Shown here piece by piece: positions 36,995 to 48,000 of a stretch of 64,000 bases of DNA. Within the stretch, counting starts at the first letter, position 1; each line of letters opens with the position of its first letter. Below the pieces are notes generated by a model. The model was not told the DNA's origin, searched no databases, and saw only the letters and a list, made by a program, of their open reading frames with translations. The stretch is from Gaeumannomyces sp. JS-464 (taxonomy: Eukaryota; Ascomycota; Sordariomycetes; Magnaporthales; Magnaporthaceae). Position numbers and translations under genes: made by a program. Where the stretch lies: contig NGZR01000005.1 in the NCBI GenBank assembly GCA_002197995.1, positions 3,596,001 through 3,660,000 on the forward strand, written 5' to 3'.

Positions 36995-39177
36995 AGGGGC
37001 GAGGATCGGCCGAGCGCTGTGTAGGTTTTGCTTGACCCGCTGCTTCTGCAACACGGCGCGACACGCTCTTTTTTCTCCGCCCGCCTTGGATGGTGACGTT
37101 GATAAACAAGCGCCTTCCGAGCCCCATGACGGTGTGGCGTTGTGTAAACAACATCCAAAGAAAAAAAAAAAGACGAGGGGTGAGGTATGATCGTTTGCTG
37201 TGTGCGAGTATACCTATATATGTAGCTGGCGTGTTGTTTGGTGTACGATTACAACGCCATCAGCCCCAGCCCTCCCACCTACCTCATCTGCCGTCCTCGG
37301 CCGCCAACAAGGCAAGCCTCTGGCTATTGCCGACCGGTAGTTGGGGAACCACGGTCAAGACGAGCAGCCCTGTCGAGTTTAATCGTTGGGGACCTGTTCT
37401 ATTTTACTTTGGGTTTCTTGCATGTGGACGTAGTCGATAGAAGTGCGAGAAAGCAATTTAGAGGAGCAGGTCGGCTAGCATATACCAAAGTGGGCGGAAG
37501 TATGTGACTGAGTAAAAGGATGAAACCGGGGGCACAGGGCAACACGGGGGGGTCTTTGGGAAGAAAAGGGCGGACTCGCGTTTGTGGGTGGGTGTTTGGA
37601 TGGTGGTTTTTTGTGTCATGATACCCCTGACGGAAACGTGAAAGCGGCCAATCCAACACACGAAGCATTTAGGCTCTCGGATGTTGGATGATGCAGGAGG
37701 TAAACAAATAAACAACAACAACAGCAGCAAGACGCGACGGGCATGACTGGAGTGCATGGGGGGAGAGAGAGAGAAACACAAACGCATGCAGGCATTGTCG
37801 CGTGCGGAGTAGGACCGCACGCACTGCGAGTTACATGGGGAGCACCAATCCATCCAAACTTGCTTTGACAAAACCCTCGCGCCGTTACGATACATGCCCG
37901 GGCTGTTTTGTTGCTCAACCCCGACGGCGACGCTTCCCACCGACGGCGCCGCCTCCCTCCCGGGCACCAATGCATTGCAGGTGATGGGATGGGTTGACGC
38001 AGGTTGGCATGGGGTTTATGTAGAGGGAGGTACTAGCAGGTAGGGTGGTGGTTCCTCGGGATTTCCCAAACGCCTGGGAACGTGGATACTCACCTAAGGT
38101 ACCTACCTACCGACAAAAACAACAACAATAACAACAACAACATAAAAAAAAAAAAAAAAGAAGACCGTTTTCCAGGAACCTGCATGGCCCGTCGTGGCTC
38201 GGCGCCATTGCCCAATCGCCTCCCGTCACGGCACCACACCGCCGCGGCGGGGGCGATAGGTTCCCACGTCGGCGGGCATGATCAAGACACTATTGTATGT
38301 ATGTGTGATGCGGGCCCGTCCATGACGCGTGGTGTGTGTGTGTGTGTGGGGCCGCCGGTTGGTCCAAGGCGAGCAGAGAGCGAGGGAGAGAGCTTGCCGT
38401 AGACGCGACCTTTCTGGGATCGTGCCTGTAACCTGAATCTCGTTCCATCCACCTACATGGGCGGGGCGAACGCGACGTTGGGTTGCCCGACGGCGGGGAG
38501 GGTCCTGGAAGGAATGCGGGTTTCTAGAATCTTTGGTGTTTGCCTTCCACTAGCTATCCGTCAAGGCCATCTACACATTGCCAGTCTAGCCAGGTAAAGT
38601 CTAGGTCCAGACAGCCAGCTGCCGTCGCTAGCCATGTCTGGCCGGACCGGGCCTCCTCCCAGACTGGCCGCCCCCCGGCACCCGGCTTACCCAGCATCCA
38701 TTGCGGGGCGGCGACGGGACGGCGTTGCGGCCCCTGGCACTATCGATGCAGGTCTCCAGAGGCCGATGTCGGATTGCGGGCTTCAAGCTCCACGAGCTGG
38801 CCGGAGTTACCCAAAATAGTCCGAGGCTCGCTGCTTACGATTCCGCAAACCTGGAAACCTCACATTTGCCACCCATCCTTGACATCACACCAGATGCATC
38901 GCAAAGATTGGCAAGCGTGAAACGCTTTTTTTGTCACTATGTTTACCCTTTATAGGGTGGCTACCTACTTTACAATAAAAAAACAAAACCAAAAAAAAAA
39001 AAAAAAACACAGAAAGGGCCAAGGTTTTGGCAGTCGCCGCTGCCAACATCCGAAATGAGAATATGTCGGCTATTCTTAGCCGACAGAGATGACAGAAAGC
39101 AGCCGGATCGGCCGTCCTGAACGCCCATGTTAAGGGCGAAGACTCAGGACGCGATCGGCAGACTCGGCTCACGCCAC
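36995..39177. other. Intergenic region between the PHD gene and the 549-aa gene
   Basis: About 2.2 kb between convergent genes, likely carrying both 3' ends. It holds an AAC-rich microsatellite with an A16 tract (38,115-38,159), a GT microsatellite (about 38,331-38,348) and an A17 tract (38,991-39,007). No gene is recognised. Confidence 0.6.
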
Positions 39178-40952
39178 CTAGATTCCGTCGTAGTTGTCAT
39201 GGACCGGGCAGACGCCAGTGAACTGGCTCCAGTTGTGCACCGGCGCAGCGGCCGGGGCGGCAAACCGGGAACCACCCAGTCCCTTCGCCTTCTTGAGCTT
39301 GTCACAGGTGCAAGCGTCTCCATCAAGCTCCGACAGATCCGTGGATCCGTCGAAACCAGTGCCGGTTCCAGTCGTGTTGTCGGTCGACTGGTAGTACTCC
39401 ACGATCGGAGGCGGGAGATCGGCGTCATCCTCCGTCTCTGTGAACATCCCCTCGAGGTTCGAGTGCATCTTCGGGGGGTATCGGAAGCGGGCGCCGATTC
39501 CGAGAGTGTCGAACTCGTGGACGTTCGAACGCGTCTTAGGGGGGTAGTTGAAGACCAAGCTGTCGTGAAACGGCTCCAACTCGTCGGTAAGCTCCGACGG
39601 ACGCACCTCCCTCTCCCTCGGATGCTCGCCGCTCATCCACTCCCAGAAGATTGGCTTCGCCGTATTGACCTTGGCTTTCTCGGTCTCCGAAACCTCAACA
39701 GTGACAGTCTCGGGCATGACATGGCCAGGTTTGGTACCGTCTGCCTGTGCAAGGCCCAGGCTCGAAGCTTGCGTGTTCTGTTTCATGGGCATGAAGACAG
39801 TGGCAGATGGGTTGAGGCCCGAAATGCTGCTCTTGGCCGTGTGGTCGGTGCCGACGATCTGTTCCTGAGAGGAAACCGTGTTTCGGGCTCTGGCTGGCAT
39901 CGCACCGGACTGAATGGGATGAGCGAAGGCCGAATCAGAGCTCAGATCGGCAATAGAGCCCGGGCCAGCGGTCTGAACTTGAACATCGGCACGGATCTTG
40001 TTGGTGGCAGGAACTGGCGTGTCATCCGTGGCCTCTTTGACAGAAAGGCCTCCGCCATTACGGTTGACCGAGGGCGCGCCGACCAGAGAGGGCAGGGAGG
40101 CCGACGGGGCAGCGGGCTTAGTAGACGCCAGCAGGTCGCCGCCTTTCGCAGACAGTACAGGAGGGGCGGCCTGGACAGGCGACTGCGAGGAATCATCCTT
40201 GATACCCGATGGAGCAGTCTTGACATCCAGGACCGGGGGACCGGCTTGAGCATCCTTCAACGAAGTGGCAGCATGACCACGTAGCGCCCGGGTATCGGAT
40301 GCCTTAGTACCCCAGGGATTAGTCTCGATACCCAGCGCCGGGATATCGGCTTGAGCGTCCATCGACGCGGTAGCAGCGCGAGCGCGCAACTCCCAGAGAT
40401 CAGAATTGAGACCTAGCGCCGGGATACCGACTTGAGTTTCCATCGACGCAAAGAGGGAATAACCTGTCTTCTTGGAGGTCAGAATTTCGGCGGACTTGGT
40501 GACAATATCTGCGATCTGTTGCGATGACACCTTGGACAGAGGAGCCTGGGTGTTTGAGGGTTGGGGAAGAGGAGCTGTAGTAGCGGCCGTATCATTTCCT
40601 GTGGATATGGCTGGTAAGTGCTCCGCCCGCCATCGCCGAGATATCATCAAGGAGAATAGAAAGTCGTATAGACACCTGACATGAGACAAGGTGACTGTAA
40701 ATGTTAGAATATGCTGTACATACCTCGTCCCGTGGAGCCATTGGCAGTGCCGCTATGAGGAATGTTGCGAGAGGCTGAGGAGCTCTGAGTGGGCGCTCCG
40801 CGGCGAGGGAGAGCACCGCGAGCACCTCCCGGGGCGCTTGGGCGGGCACCTCCTCGGCCTCCTCGGCCGCGTGTGCGCTCGCGGTGAGTGCGAAGGGATT
40901 GCATGAAGCTGCGGGCCTCAGCCATCTGCTCCTCGTGCGTGGGCTTCTTCAT
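39178..40952 (-). CDS. Unrecognised 549-aa protein with internal repeats
   Basis: Two exons, 40952-40724 and 40598-39178, joined in frame over a 125-bp intron (GTATGT donor, CAG acceptor). I do not recognise a family. The start MKKPTHEEQMAEARSFMQSL is followed by an Arg/Gly-rich RGRGGRGGARP stretch that could bind RNA. Next come three degenerate units, each with a (P)ALG(I/L) or PVLDV core (SMETQVGIPALGLNSD, SMDAQADIPALGIETN, SLKDAQAGPPVLDVKT). A Ser/Thr/Ala-rich disordered middle follows. Near the C-terminus a duplicated FxYPPKxxSN motif appears (FNYPPKTRSNVHEF and FRYPPKMHSNLEGMF), then an acidic patch and a Cys-bearing tail (DACTCDKLKK, TGVCPVHDNYDGI). No signal peptide or membrane segment is seen. 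The frame is intact over 1.65 kb of coding sequence, which supports a real gene. It is tandem with POP3 upstream. Confidence 0.75.
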
Positions 40953-41722
40953 CCTGATGGATATGCTGTGGCGATCCTGGGATGACTGTTTGGTGTCGAT
41001 GGATGATGGAGAAGAGAGGGTATGGCACAGATATGAACCAGGCAGGAGGGCGAAAATAGATGGGCGAGATAGCGCCGATGGGAATGGAAACTAGTGTTCT
41101 CAAAGTGCGCAGGCCTTGACCTAATCCGAAAGATGCCCCGATAACCTGATCAGCAGCAAGTAGCTTGATCTGCTGGTGGAGGAATCGGTGTGGTGGGATA
41201 GAGGAGAGCAGACAGGTTTGGGAAGTGGAAAAATCTGCGTGGAGGGGAAAAGCCCGGGTCGGCAGGGCAAGTAGAGCTCAGTTTCTGCTTGTTTTGACCC
41301 CGGGCCAATCAAAATGTTCGTCTGTCTCTCTATGTGGTCTAAGCAACTGCTGTATAGGCGGCTCGGCGCTGAAAAGAGAAGGAGTGGCCTGGGGCTAGCC
41401 CGGAGGTAACCCTGTGCTCTTTCCGTCTTTCCATCCCGAGCAGGCGGAGGCAGCTCCCCAGGCCGACCTATCAGATGAGGCACTCACAGACCCTTAATTA
41501 AAGTAGACGGAAAAAAGAACGCCAGGAGTACCTAGGTAATACAGACTACCAAGAAATATCCATGCCGTGATCTGTGCACCTACCTAGGTGAGTGCCTGCG
41601 ACATAGAGAGAGAGGGAGAGAGGGGTATGGAGAGGTGGTTTTATTGCATGTGGCTAACCACTCGTGACTCCATGACTGTCAGGCCGATGCTCATACCACG
41701 CCCAACCACCACCGCCCCTGGC
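40953..41722. other. Spacer between POP3 and the 549-aa gene
   Basis: About 770 bp holding the POP3 3' end and the promoter and leader of the 549-aa gene. It contains a perfect TACCTAGGTA at 41529-41538 and a near-copy at 41581-41590. No gene is seen. Confidence 0.6.
41529..41590. repeat. Paired TACCTAGGTA palindromes
   Basis: TACCTAGGTA at 41529-41538 and TACCTAGGTG at 41581-41590, 42 bp apart, in the spacer downstream of POP3. This is the only place in the window where two copies lie close together. Confidence 0.75.
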
Positions 41723-42595
41723 TCACGTTTTGGAAGTCAGCCTTTGCTTTTTACGGCCAACAGGGGCCTCGATTGTGTTGATCTTGGTCTCCTGATAGCC
41801 AGCCGTCGCGGCCTCCTTGAGCCAGGGGACGTCAACAGGCGCAACCTTTCGTCGGACAAAATCGAGGAGACCCTGGGACTGCGGCGCGCCTGCCCTCAGG
41901 GCGACGCTGGATGCCCTGGGGATACCGAGACACTCGCTCAAGCGGTCCTCGCAGGCCTTGCTGAACCCTACCAGGCGGACGGGCGACGATTCGGAGGCCA
42001 CGGCGACCATCTGGGGGAAGTGGCAGTGGAAAGCCGACGCCTGTCCCGACCGGGCCACGAACACGACGGTGTAAGGGGCGGTGTCGGCAGCGTCATCACC
42101 CGCTATTCCCTTGCCGCTGCGAGTCGTGGGTCCGCGAGGGTTTCCGGCAGCAACAGCAGCCTGCTGAAGGCCCCGGGTAATACTTGCAAGTCCGACATCG
42201 ACATATTTGCCGAGTTCTGGTGGCGGTGGCTTGACAGCCTCGGCTGCTGGCGTCTCCTCGATTCGCGATTGCTCTTTTTTCTTGGCCTTGCTTCGCTTGC
42301 CCTTGGACTGAGAGGCGTATTTCCTCCGGTACTCGCCTAGAGGAGAGAGCAGACTGTTCGATGTCAGCACGAAGCTCACGTCAAGATACCACCAGAGCAA
42401 ACTCACTTGCAAAGAAGCTCTAGGATCGAGTCCTGGTCATCTTGCTGGATATGGGGCCTAGAGGCAGTCAGAAACTTGCCAGAGTTGACACCCATCTAAC
42501 CGGGTCATAAGGCTGCACTTGGGGAGTGAGGAATCTCACCATTCAACCGTTGAATAAGGGGTGTCCAGTTGATGGACCAGTCTCTTGCGGTCCAT
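41723..42595 (-). CDS. RNase P/MRP subunit Pop3 (L7Ae-like)
   Basis: Protein subunit of nuclear RNase P and RNase MRP, which process tRNA and rRNA precursors. Three exons: 42595-42540, 42457-42407 and 42353-41723, giving 245 aa. The introns are 42458-42539 (GTGAGA) and 42354-42406 (GTGAGT, 53 bp). Splicing assembles MDRKRLVHQLDTPYSTVEW, PHIQQDDQDSILELLCNLLS and PLGEYRRKYASQSKGKRSK, which is the family N-terminus as I remember it. The C-terminal half has YTVVFVARSGQASAFHCHFP, VRLVGFSKACEDRLSECLGI and VPWLKEAATAGYQETKIN, in the pattern of fungal Pop3/Rpp38-type L7Ae-fold proteins. A lysine-rich patch (KGKRSKAKKKE) may be a nuclear signal or contact RNA. No frame breaks. The identification rests on recalled family motifs. 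Confidence 0.85.
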
Positions 42596-45079
42596 GGCGG
42601 GCCTTGACTGGGCACTCTTCCTCGTCTGCGAGGTGATGCCGGTGGTGATGTAATCCTATTACCCGGCAAGGCTGGTTACGTGCCCAAAGTTGCTTTTCGT
42701 CTTCGTTGGTGACGCGCACTTCGACGAAAATTTGTAGCGGAACCGCTGCGAGAGTGAGCCCAGTGACGTCGAGTCGCCTCAAGGCTGATCGGGGCGTCCA
42801 GCCAACACGGAAAATTCGAGGGACAGAGCCGTTGAAGAGCCCTTCACCTTGGAATACTCTAGCTTTTTCCCAGCCTTTAAAGTCAGGCTAAGCCAGCTAC
42901 CTGGTGAACAACACCTGCCCTATGATAGCCAATAACTGGCAGAACCTCGATGCATGCAGTGTGAATCAAATACTTCGAACACCACAGACAGTCTGTCAGG
43001 GGGCTGAGGACCCACCATTGGCAAAAAAGCATGCGTGCTGCCGCTCACATCAATTGACAGTGCCTGAGGTTACCTGGCCTCGCTCTGACCGTCAGCCAGC
43101 CGAGCCCCTGTGCGACCTTATGCTGGCCGGGGTCATCAGTTGTCGGTAAGGTACAAAAAATAGGTAGGTAGATACCTCCTACCTAAGACATCAATTCAAC
43201 ATCAATTCTATAAGCTATTTGCGTACATAGCCTCCCTGCACACGTCCGCCGTTACATATATCGTATACCGAAAAGAAGCAGCGCATCTGGACATGGACAA
43301 TTCTAGAGGCACCCTATTGTGGCCTGGGGGGTTTTCTTTCCTCAGGAACCAGACGTGTGGTCAGGTATCGTGTGTCAGGTGGTGGGGCTAGTAGCGGAGG
43401 GTGCCTGGTTGCTCCGGAAAACGGGACGGGAGCGCTCAGCACATAGGTTACCCGAAAGAGGTTGGCACGCGTCATCGGAAGAACCTAGCAGCGGGAGCTC
43501 GACGCTGAGTTTGGGTGTTCTCAATTTGACCGGCAAGGGCTGCTCGCTTCGCAGCAGGGAGGCGTTTGGCTCCGTTCGCGGCCGCTGACCCCACCAACCG
43601 AAATCGGTCCGCTCACTCAAATGCAATACTACCGGTGGTGGACAAATCCCAGGTACAGACGGCACTGAGAGGTCCAGTTGAGGTCGGATGCATGCGTTGG
43701 ATTCCCAACTTGTCCTCTTGTTGTGACATGAGTGGACATTCACAGCCGCGAGGTGGTAAGCCGACGCAGGAGTTAGCTGCGGTACGTGTCATCTAGCCGG
43801 TAAGCACCTCAGCTATGTGATGGTAACTCGCTCAATCATCATGTGGGTTCGATTATCTTCCATCCCTCAATATGCGCCTCGAATATGGATGTCAAGCCAT
43901 TGAACCAAGAAAGGTGTTGAGCTTCCAAAGGAATAAAAAAGTCAACCTAAAGCTGGACTGTGGAACGTATTCTTGGGGCTCTCCTGCCTGGCGACGCGTC
44001 TCTAAACTCACCCCCTTCCCCGCGCCGTCTTATTTACACCCCACCCAAGCAGCACATCCACAAGGTGTTTGCTCTCCAAGCTCTTTTCTCGTCTTTCCAA
44101 ACCGCCAACGAGCAGTCACCACCAACCCGGAGAAAAAAAGAAAAATACCGACTCCCGAAGCAGAGCCTCGCCGCTCTTCCAGTCTTGCGCTGTTCGAGCA
44201 CCTCTTCGCTCTCAGAAACGGCCAACCCGACAGCTCGTCTACTCCCTTCGGTTTCCAGGGTGCATTGTGGATGGTGCAGGCAGTTTTTGCAGCGTCTTGG
44301 GACTCCCATACCTGCACGCCAGCTCCAAGCTACGGCAAGTCAGACCCATCTCCCAAGTCCGTTCAACGTTCCCAGTCCCTGCAGCCCCCCAGGGCTGCCA
44401 GCTCCAGCACGGATGGGGGATCTTGCCGAAAAACAGAACGGATAGGTTACCTCGTATCTGTCCCATATCCAGAGAGAACGGAAGAAAGAAGAGAAAAAGG
44501 CATCCATTGCACGTTCATTCATTTGTCCCACGCCCTGTCCCCACTCTGCAGGGTACCTGCAACCCCACTCCGCTTTCATAGAATCCCAAGTACCGCCCGC
44601 CTTCCCCAACTCCCTTCGCAGCTAGGCACCCAGCTCTGGGCTGCAGCTGCCATCAACCGGGCGGTGCTGCCTGCCACCTCGCACCTCTCTCCAAACCCAC
44701 CTTGTAGGCCCAGGTCGTGCTCGCGCCTCCCGTCTGCCATCCGCCTGCACTCGCGACTAGTGGTGACTTCCACCTTCGGCCTCGTCCCGCCTCGCTTCGC
44801 CGTCTTCAATCCTCCCTCAGCCTTGCCCATAATTCCTGCCTCCAGGGACCGCAGGTCTGCGCACAAGGCTCCTGGTCGATTCTAACGCGCGGATAGGCAG
44901 GCTGTATTTTAATCCACCCCGCTCGCCCACCCCAGCCCTGTCCGCCCGCCCGCCGACCTGACGTATGCTAGTGTGGGGGCCATCGCGAAGCTGTCGCCGA
45001 GCTGCCTCGCGCGGAGCTCGAGAGACCCCGGAGCTTGAGCAATCACGCACTTGCAGTCCCTGTGCTTGCACCCAGCCAG
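42596..45079. other. Intergenic region between POP3 and the giant ubiquitin hydrolase
   Basis: About 2.5 kb between divergent genes. A hairpin-capable TAGGTAGGTA..TACCTCCTACCTA stretch lies at 43161-43185. The right 1.1 kb is CT-rich and is probably the promoter and leader of the ubiquitin hydrolase. A 337-codon open frame at 43872-44885 lies within that leader-like DNA and has no domain-like content. Confidence 0.6.
43161..43185. repeat. Imperfect inverted repeat of the GGTA family
   Basis: TAGGTAGGTA, a two-base spacer, then TACCTCCTACCTA: an imperfect hairpin built from the same tetranucleotide as the dispersed TACCTAGGTA palindrome. Confidence 0.65.
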
Positions 45080-48000
45080 ATGGACCAACCCTCAAGATCC
45101 CCCGAGCCGAGAGAACGAGCCGTGTCCTCTGAACCCTGCTCGACCCGACCGAATCCGTTCGACGACGACGAGCTCTCCGCCCGCAAGCGCCGCCGCACCT
45201 CGCTGAGCGGTGGTGCCTCGCCATCCCGCTCCACTGGCCCAGGCACGGCGGGGTCCTCCCAGGACCTTGGTGCAGAACCCCCAGAAGCCGGCCTGTCGCC
45301 CGAGGGCTCCAAAATGAAGGTCGACACCGACCCGACCGGTCCCCACACCCCCGACCAGGGTTCCAATGGGCCCGGCCTCTCCGTCGAGCCCGTATCGAGT
45401 CGGGTCACCATAAATCTGCGGAACACCCAGCGGTCTCTAGACACGATACCCTCCTCCCCGCTCTCCTCCAAGAGCCCAGCCTCGATCACCCAGCCTCCAG
45501 AGCCACATGTCGATGATGTCAAAGTCAGCGTTGAGGAGTCCGAGGTCGATATGTCGCAGGGAGGCACCTCTGGGTCCACTCCGATATCATCCACAATGGA
45601 CGGCGGCAGCCCGCCCATCAAGGTCCCCGATCCCCAACCTGATGGCGACGGCGACCCTGAGTTCTCCTCAAACCAACCAAGCGTCAACTTGACCCAGATG
45701 ATGGAGGAGGACAATTCTGGGGTTGTTGGAGTGAATGCCGACGACGACGACGAGGTGTTGGAGGACCCGACCCCCGAGTTTCCCTACCGGAACGATGGCG
45801 AGCATCAACAGGAGAGCGTCAACAGGGTTAATCAGCACATCCTGGCCTGTGAGTTAGCCCCAATGCTTCATATCGCCTGCAGGTGCTTTTGCTAACATGT
45901 GGACTGCAGATGACGATGTCGCTTGGAGGCTAGTAAGATGGATCCAGGAGTACATCCAGTGGGCTAAGGACGCGCCGTATCCTGTGCTGCTTGAATCCTT
46001 CCAGCGGCATCGGTGTCTTTGGCTCGGATTGCCGGAGATTGTCTCGAATGTTTATTTCCGAAGGTAAGGGAGCCTCGTCTCCTACCAAGTCAGCTGTGCC
46101 TCAGCTGCCTGGACGCTGCTCCATGCTCACTGGTTCGTGTTTTTAGGAGCACTGTCAGAGACAGGGAGTTTCGTGCGGGAATACTCCGTATTTTCAACGA
46201 GTTCTCCGCCCTAACTGCCCACTTCGCCCGCTTCGATCTCACCACAATGAGGAGAGCAGTCCAGGTGGAAGATAATCGGCCCCCAGACCTGATATCTCCT
46301 CTCTATCTCCAGGTCCTGAACACCATGTGCAAACGTGATGACGTAACGGCGACGAACTACGGCGGTACTTGCTTGCATCAGGACGAGATATCGGAGCTGA
46401 TGGAGTCTTTCCTGAGCCAGGGCCAAGGACAAGAGCCTGGTGGCTCCTTCGCCAGCCTGTGGAGGCTGGCTGGGTGGCATGTCAAGTTGCTTGCCAGGTT
46501 CCCCCGGCTGAGCGATAACCTTCACCACATCTGCCAGCTGGGCGCCTTGATTCTCTTCTACGACACGGTACCTCCGCCTCCCAACAGCATTCTTCACACG
46601 AGCGAAAAGGTCCGCAATCGGTTGAACATTGCGTACGCCATGTTCAGCTCCGTGTCCGTGGCCCTGTCTGCTATCATTGAGAAAGGCATTACGCACCTCT
46701 CTCATGAGCACACAGGCGGCATCATCAAATGCCTTGGGGAGATTCTGAGGCATGCGTTGCGCGGCACTGATAATGCCGGCGCCGTGAAGCACGTCGAGGA
46801 CTTCCGCAAGGCTCACCCGCAGATATTCCACGCCTTCATCCCCGAGGTTGTCTCCTGTCAGTGGCGATTCAGCATGGGGGCTCATCATGGTCCAGCCAGA
46901 TGCAGCTGCGCGTCATGGCCGTCACTGAGATGTGCGCCGACATGGTGAGCTGCTGGAAGCGATTCAGCGAGCCACAGCACGACCCCCGCAATGTTGCGGT
47001 GCAGCACTTTTTTGCCGATTCCCTCCTACGGTCCGACTTGATTTCATATCTGCTAGGACCAACCTGCCATCCCGAGATTACGGCCGAGAGTTTTAACATA
47101 CTCGGCTTCTTGCTCGTCACCAACACATATGCCAATGAGCATACCGACCTACTGTGGAAGACGGTCACGACGACCCAGGATCCTCGGGTCTCGGAGGCGC
47201 TGCTCCGCATGGTTGGCCGCATCGGCCAGCTCTTCTCGCTAGAGGGCGTGCTGTACCTCCTGCATAAGCTGGAGTCTCTACCTATTGAGGCCTTCACTCC
47301 TGCTGTGCGAGAGTTCGCAGACATAATGCTCAAGCACGCAGTGGGCAAATGTGCCCAGAACGACCGCGCCCTTGACCTTGCGCCGTATTTCCTCTGTCTG
47401 CGGCTTATGAGGGAATCTTCTGTCGTGGGGCCCAAATCGCCGGTGGCTTATCCCGATGTCCGGGATTTTGCCAACGCCAAGTTCAAAGAACTGCTTGTCA
47501 GCCGCTGTGCCCCGGATACAGAAGGGAAGGCTGTCTTGTATCAAGATTGCATGCAGGACATCTCGAAAAAGTCGCCGACGACACCGGGCAGCCTCGCGGC
47601 GACGCACCATCTCGCAAGCCTGTTCCTTTCCAGGGAGATTCAGATGTTGGCAACCGAGTATTCCTTCGCCGAGCTTCTGGTGAATGAGCTGGAGCATGCT
47701 ATCTTGGCCGGTCGCAATGCTGGCTACCTGCCGGCCATCAGCGGCCAACCCAACGTCTATCGACATGACCTAATTTTCCACTTGGTCAACTACCAACCTA
47801 TGGCCATCTTGGGTAGCGGCCTCGGTTCTCGACTTTGGGACATGATGGTTGGCAAGGGCGCCGCTTGCCAAGAAGACCGGGATGCCTCGTGGAAGATCCT
47901 CCTGAAAAGCCTCCGGAAGACGAAGCCAGAAAACCCCTTCGTGGCTACCTGCTTGAACGAGTATTTGCCCTTGCTTCCACCTGAGTGCTTTTGCACCGGC

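Noticed and set aside
41588..42340. 250-codon plus-strand frame
   Set aside because: Antisense shadow of the POP3 coding sequence, which has splice sites and family motifs.
43786..43866. tRNA-like stretch with GGGTTCGATT
   Set aside because: The T-arm cannot pair (GTGGG lacks its complement), the B-box end does not fit and no acceptor stem is visible.
43872..44885. 337-codon open frame upstream of the ubiquitin hydrolase
   Set aside because: It lies in CT-rich leader-like DNA and its translation has no family-like segment; overlapping frames are equally long.
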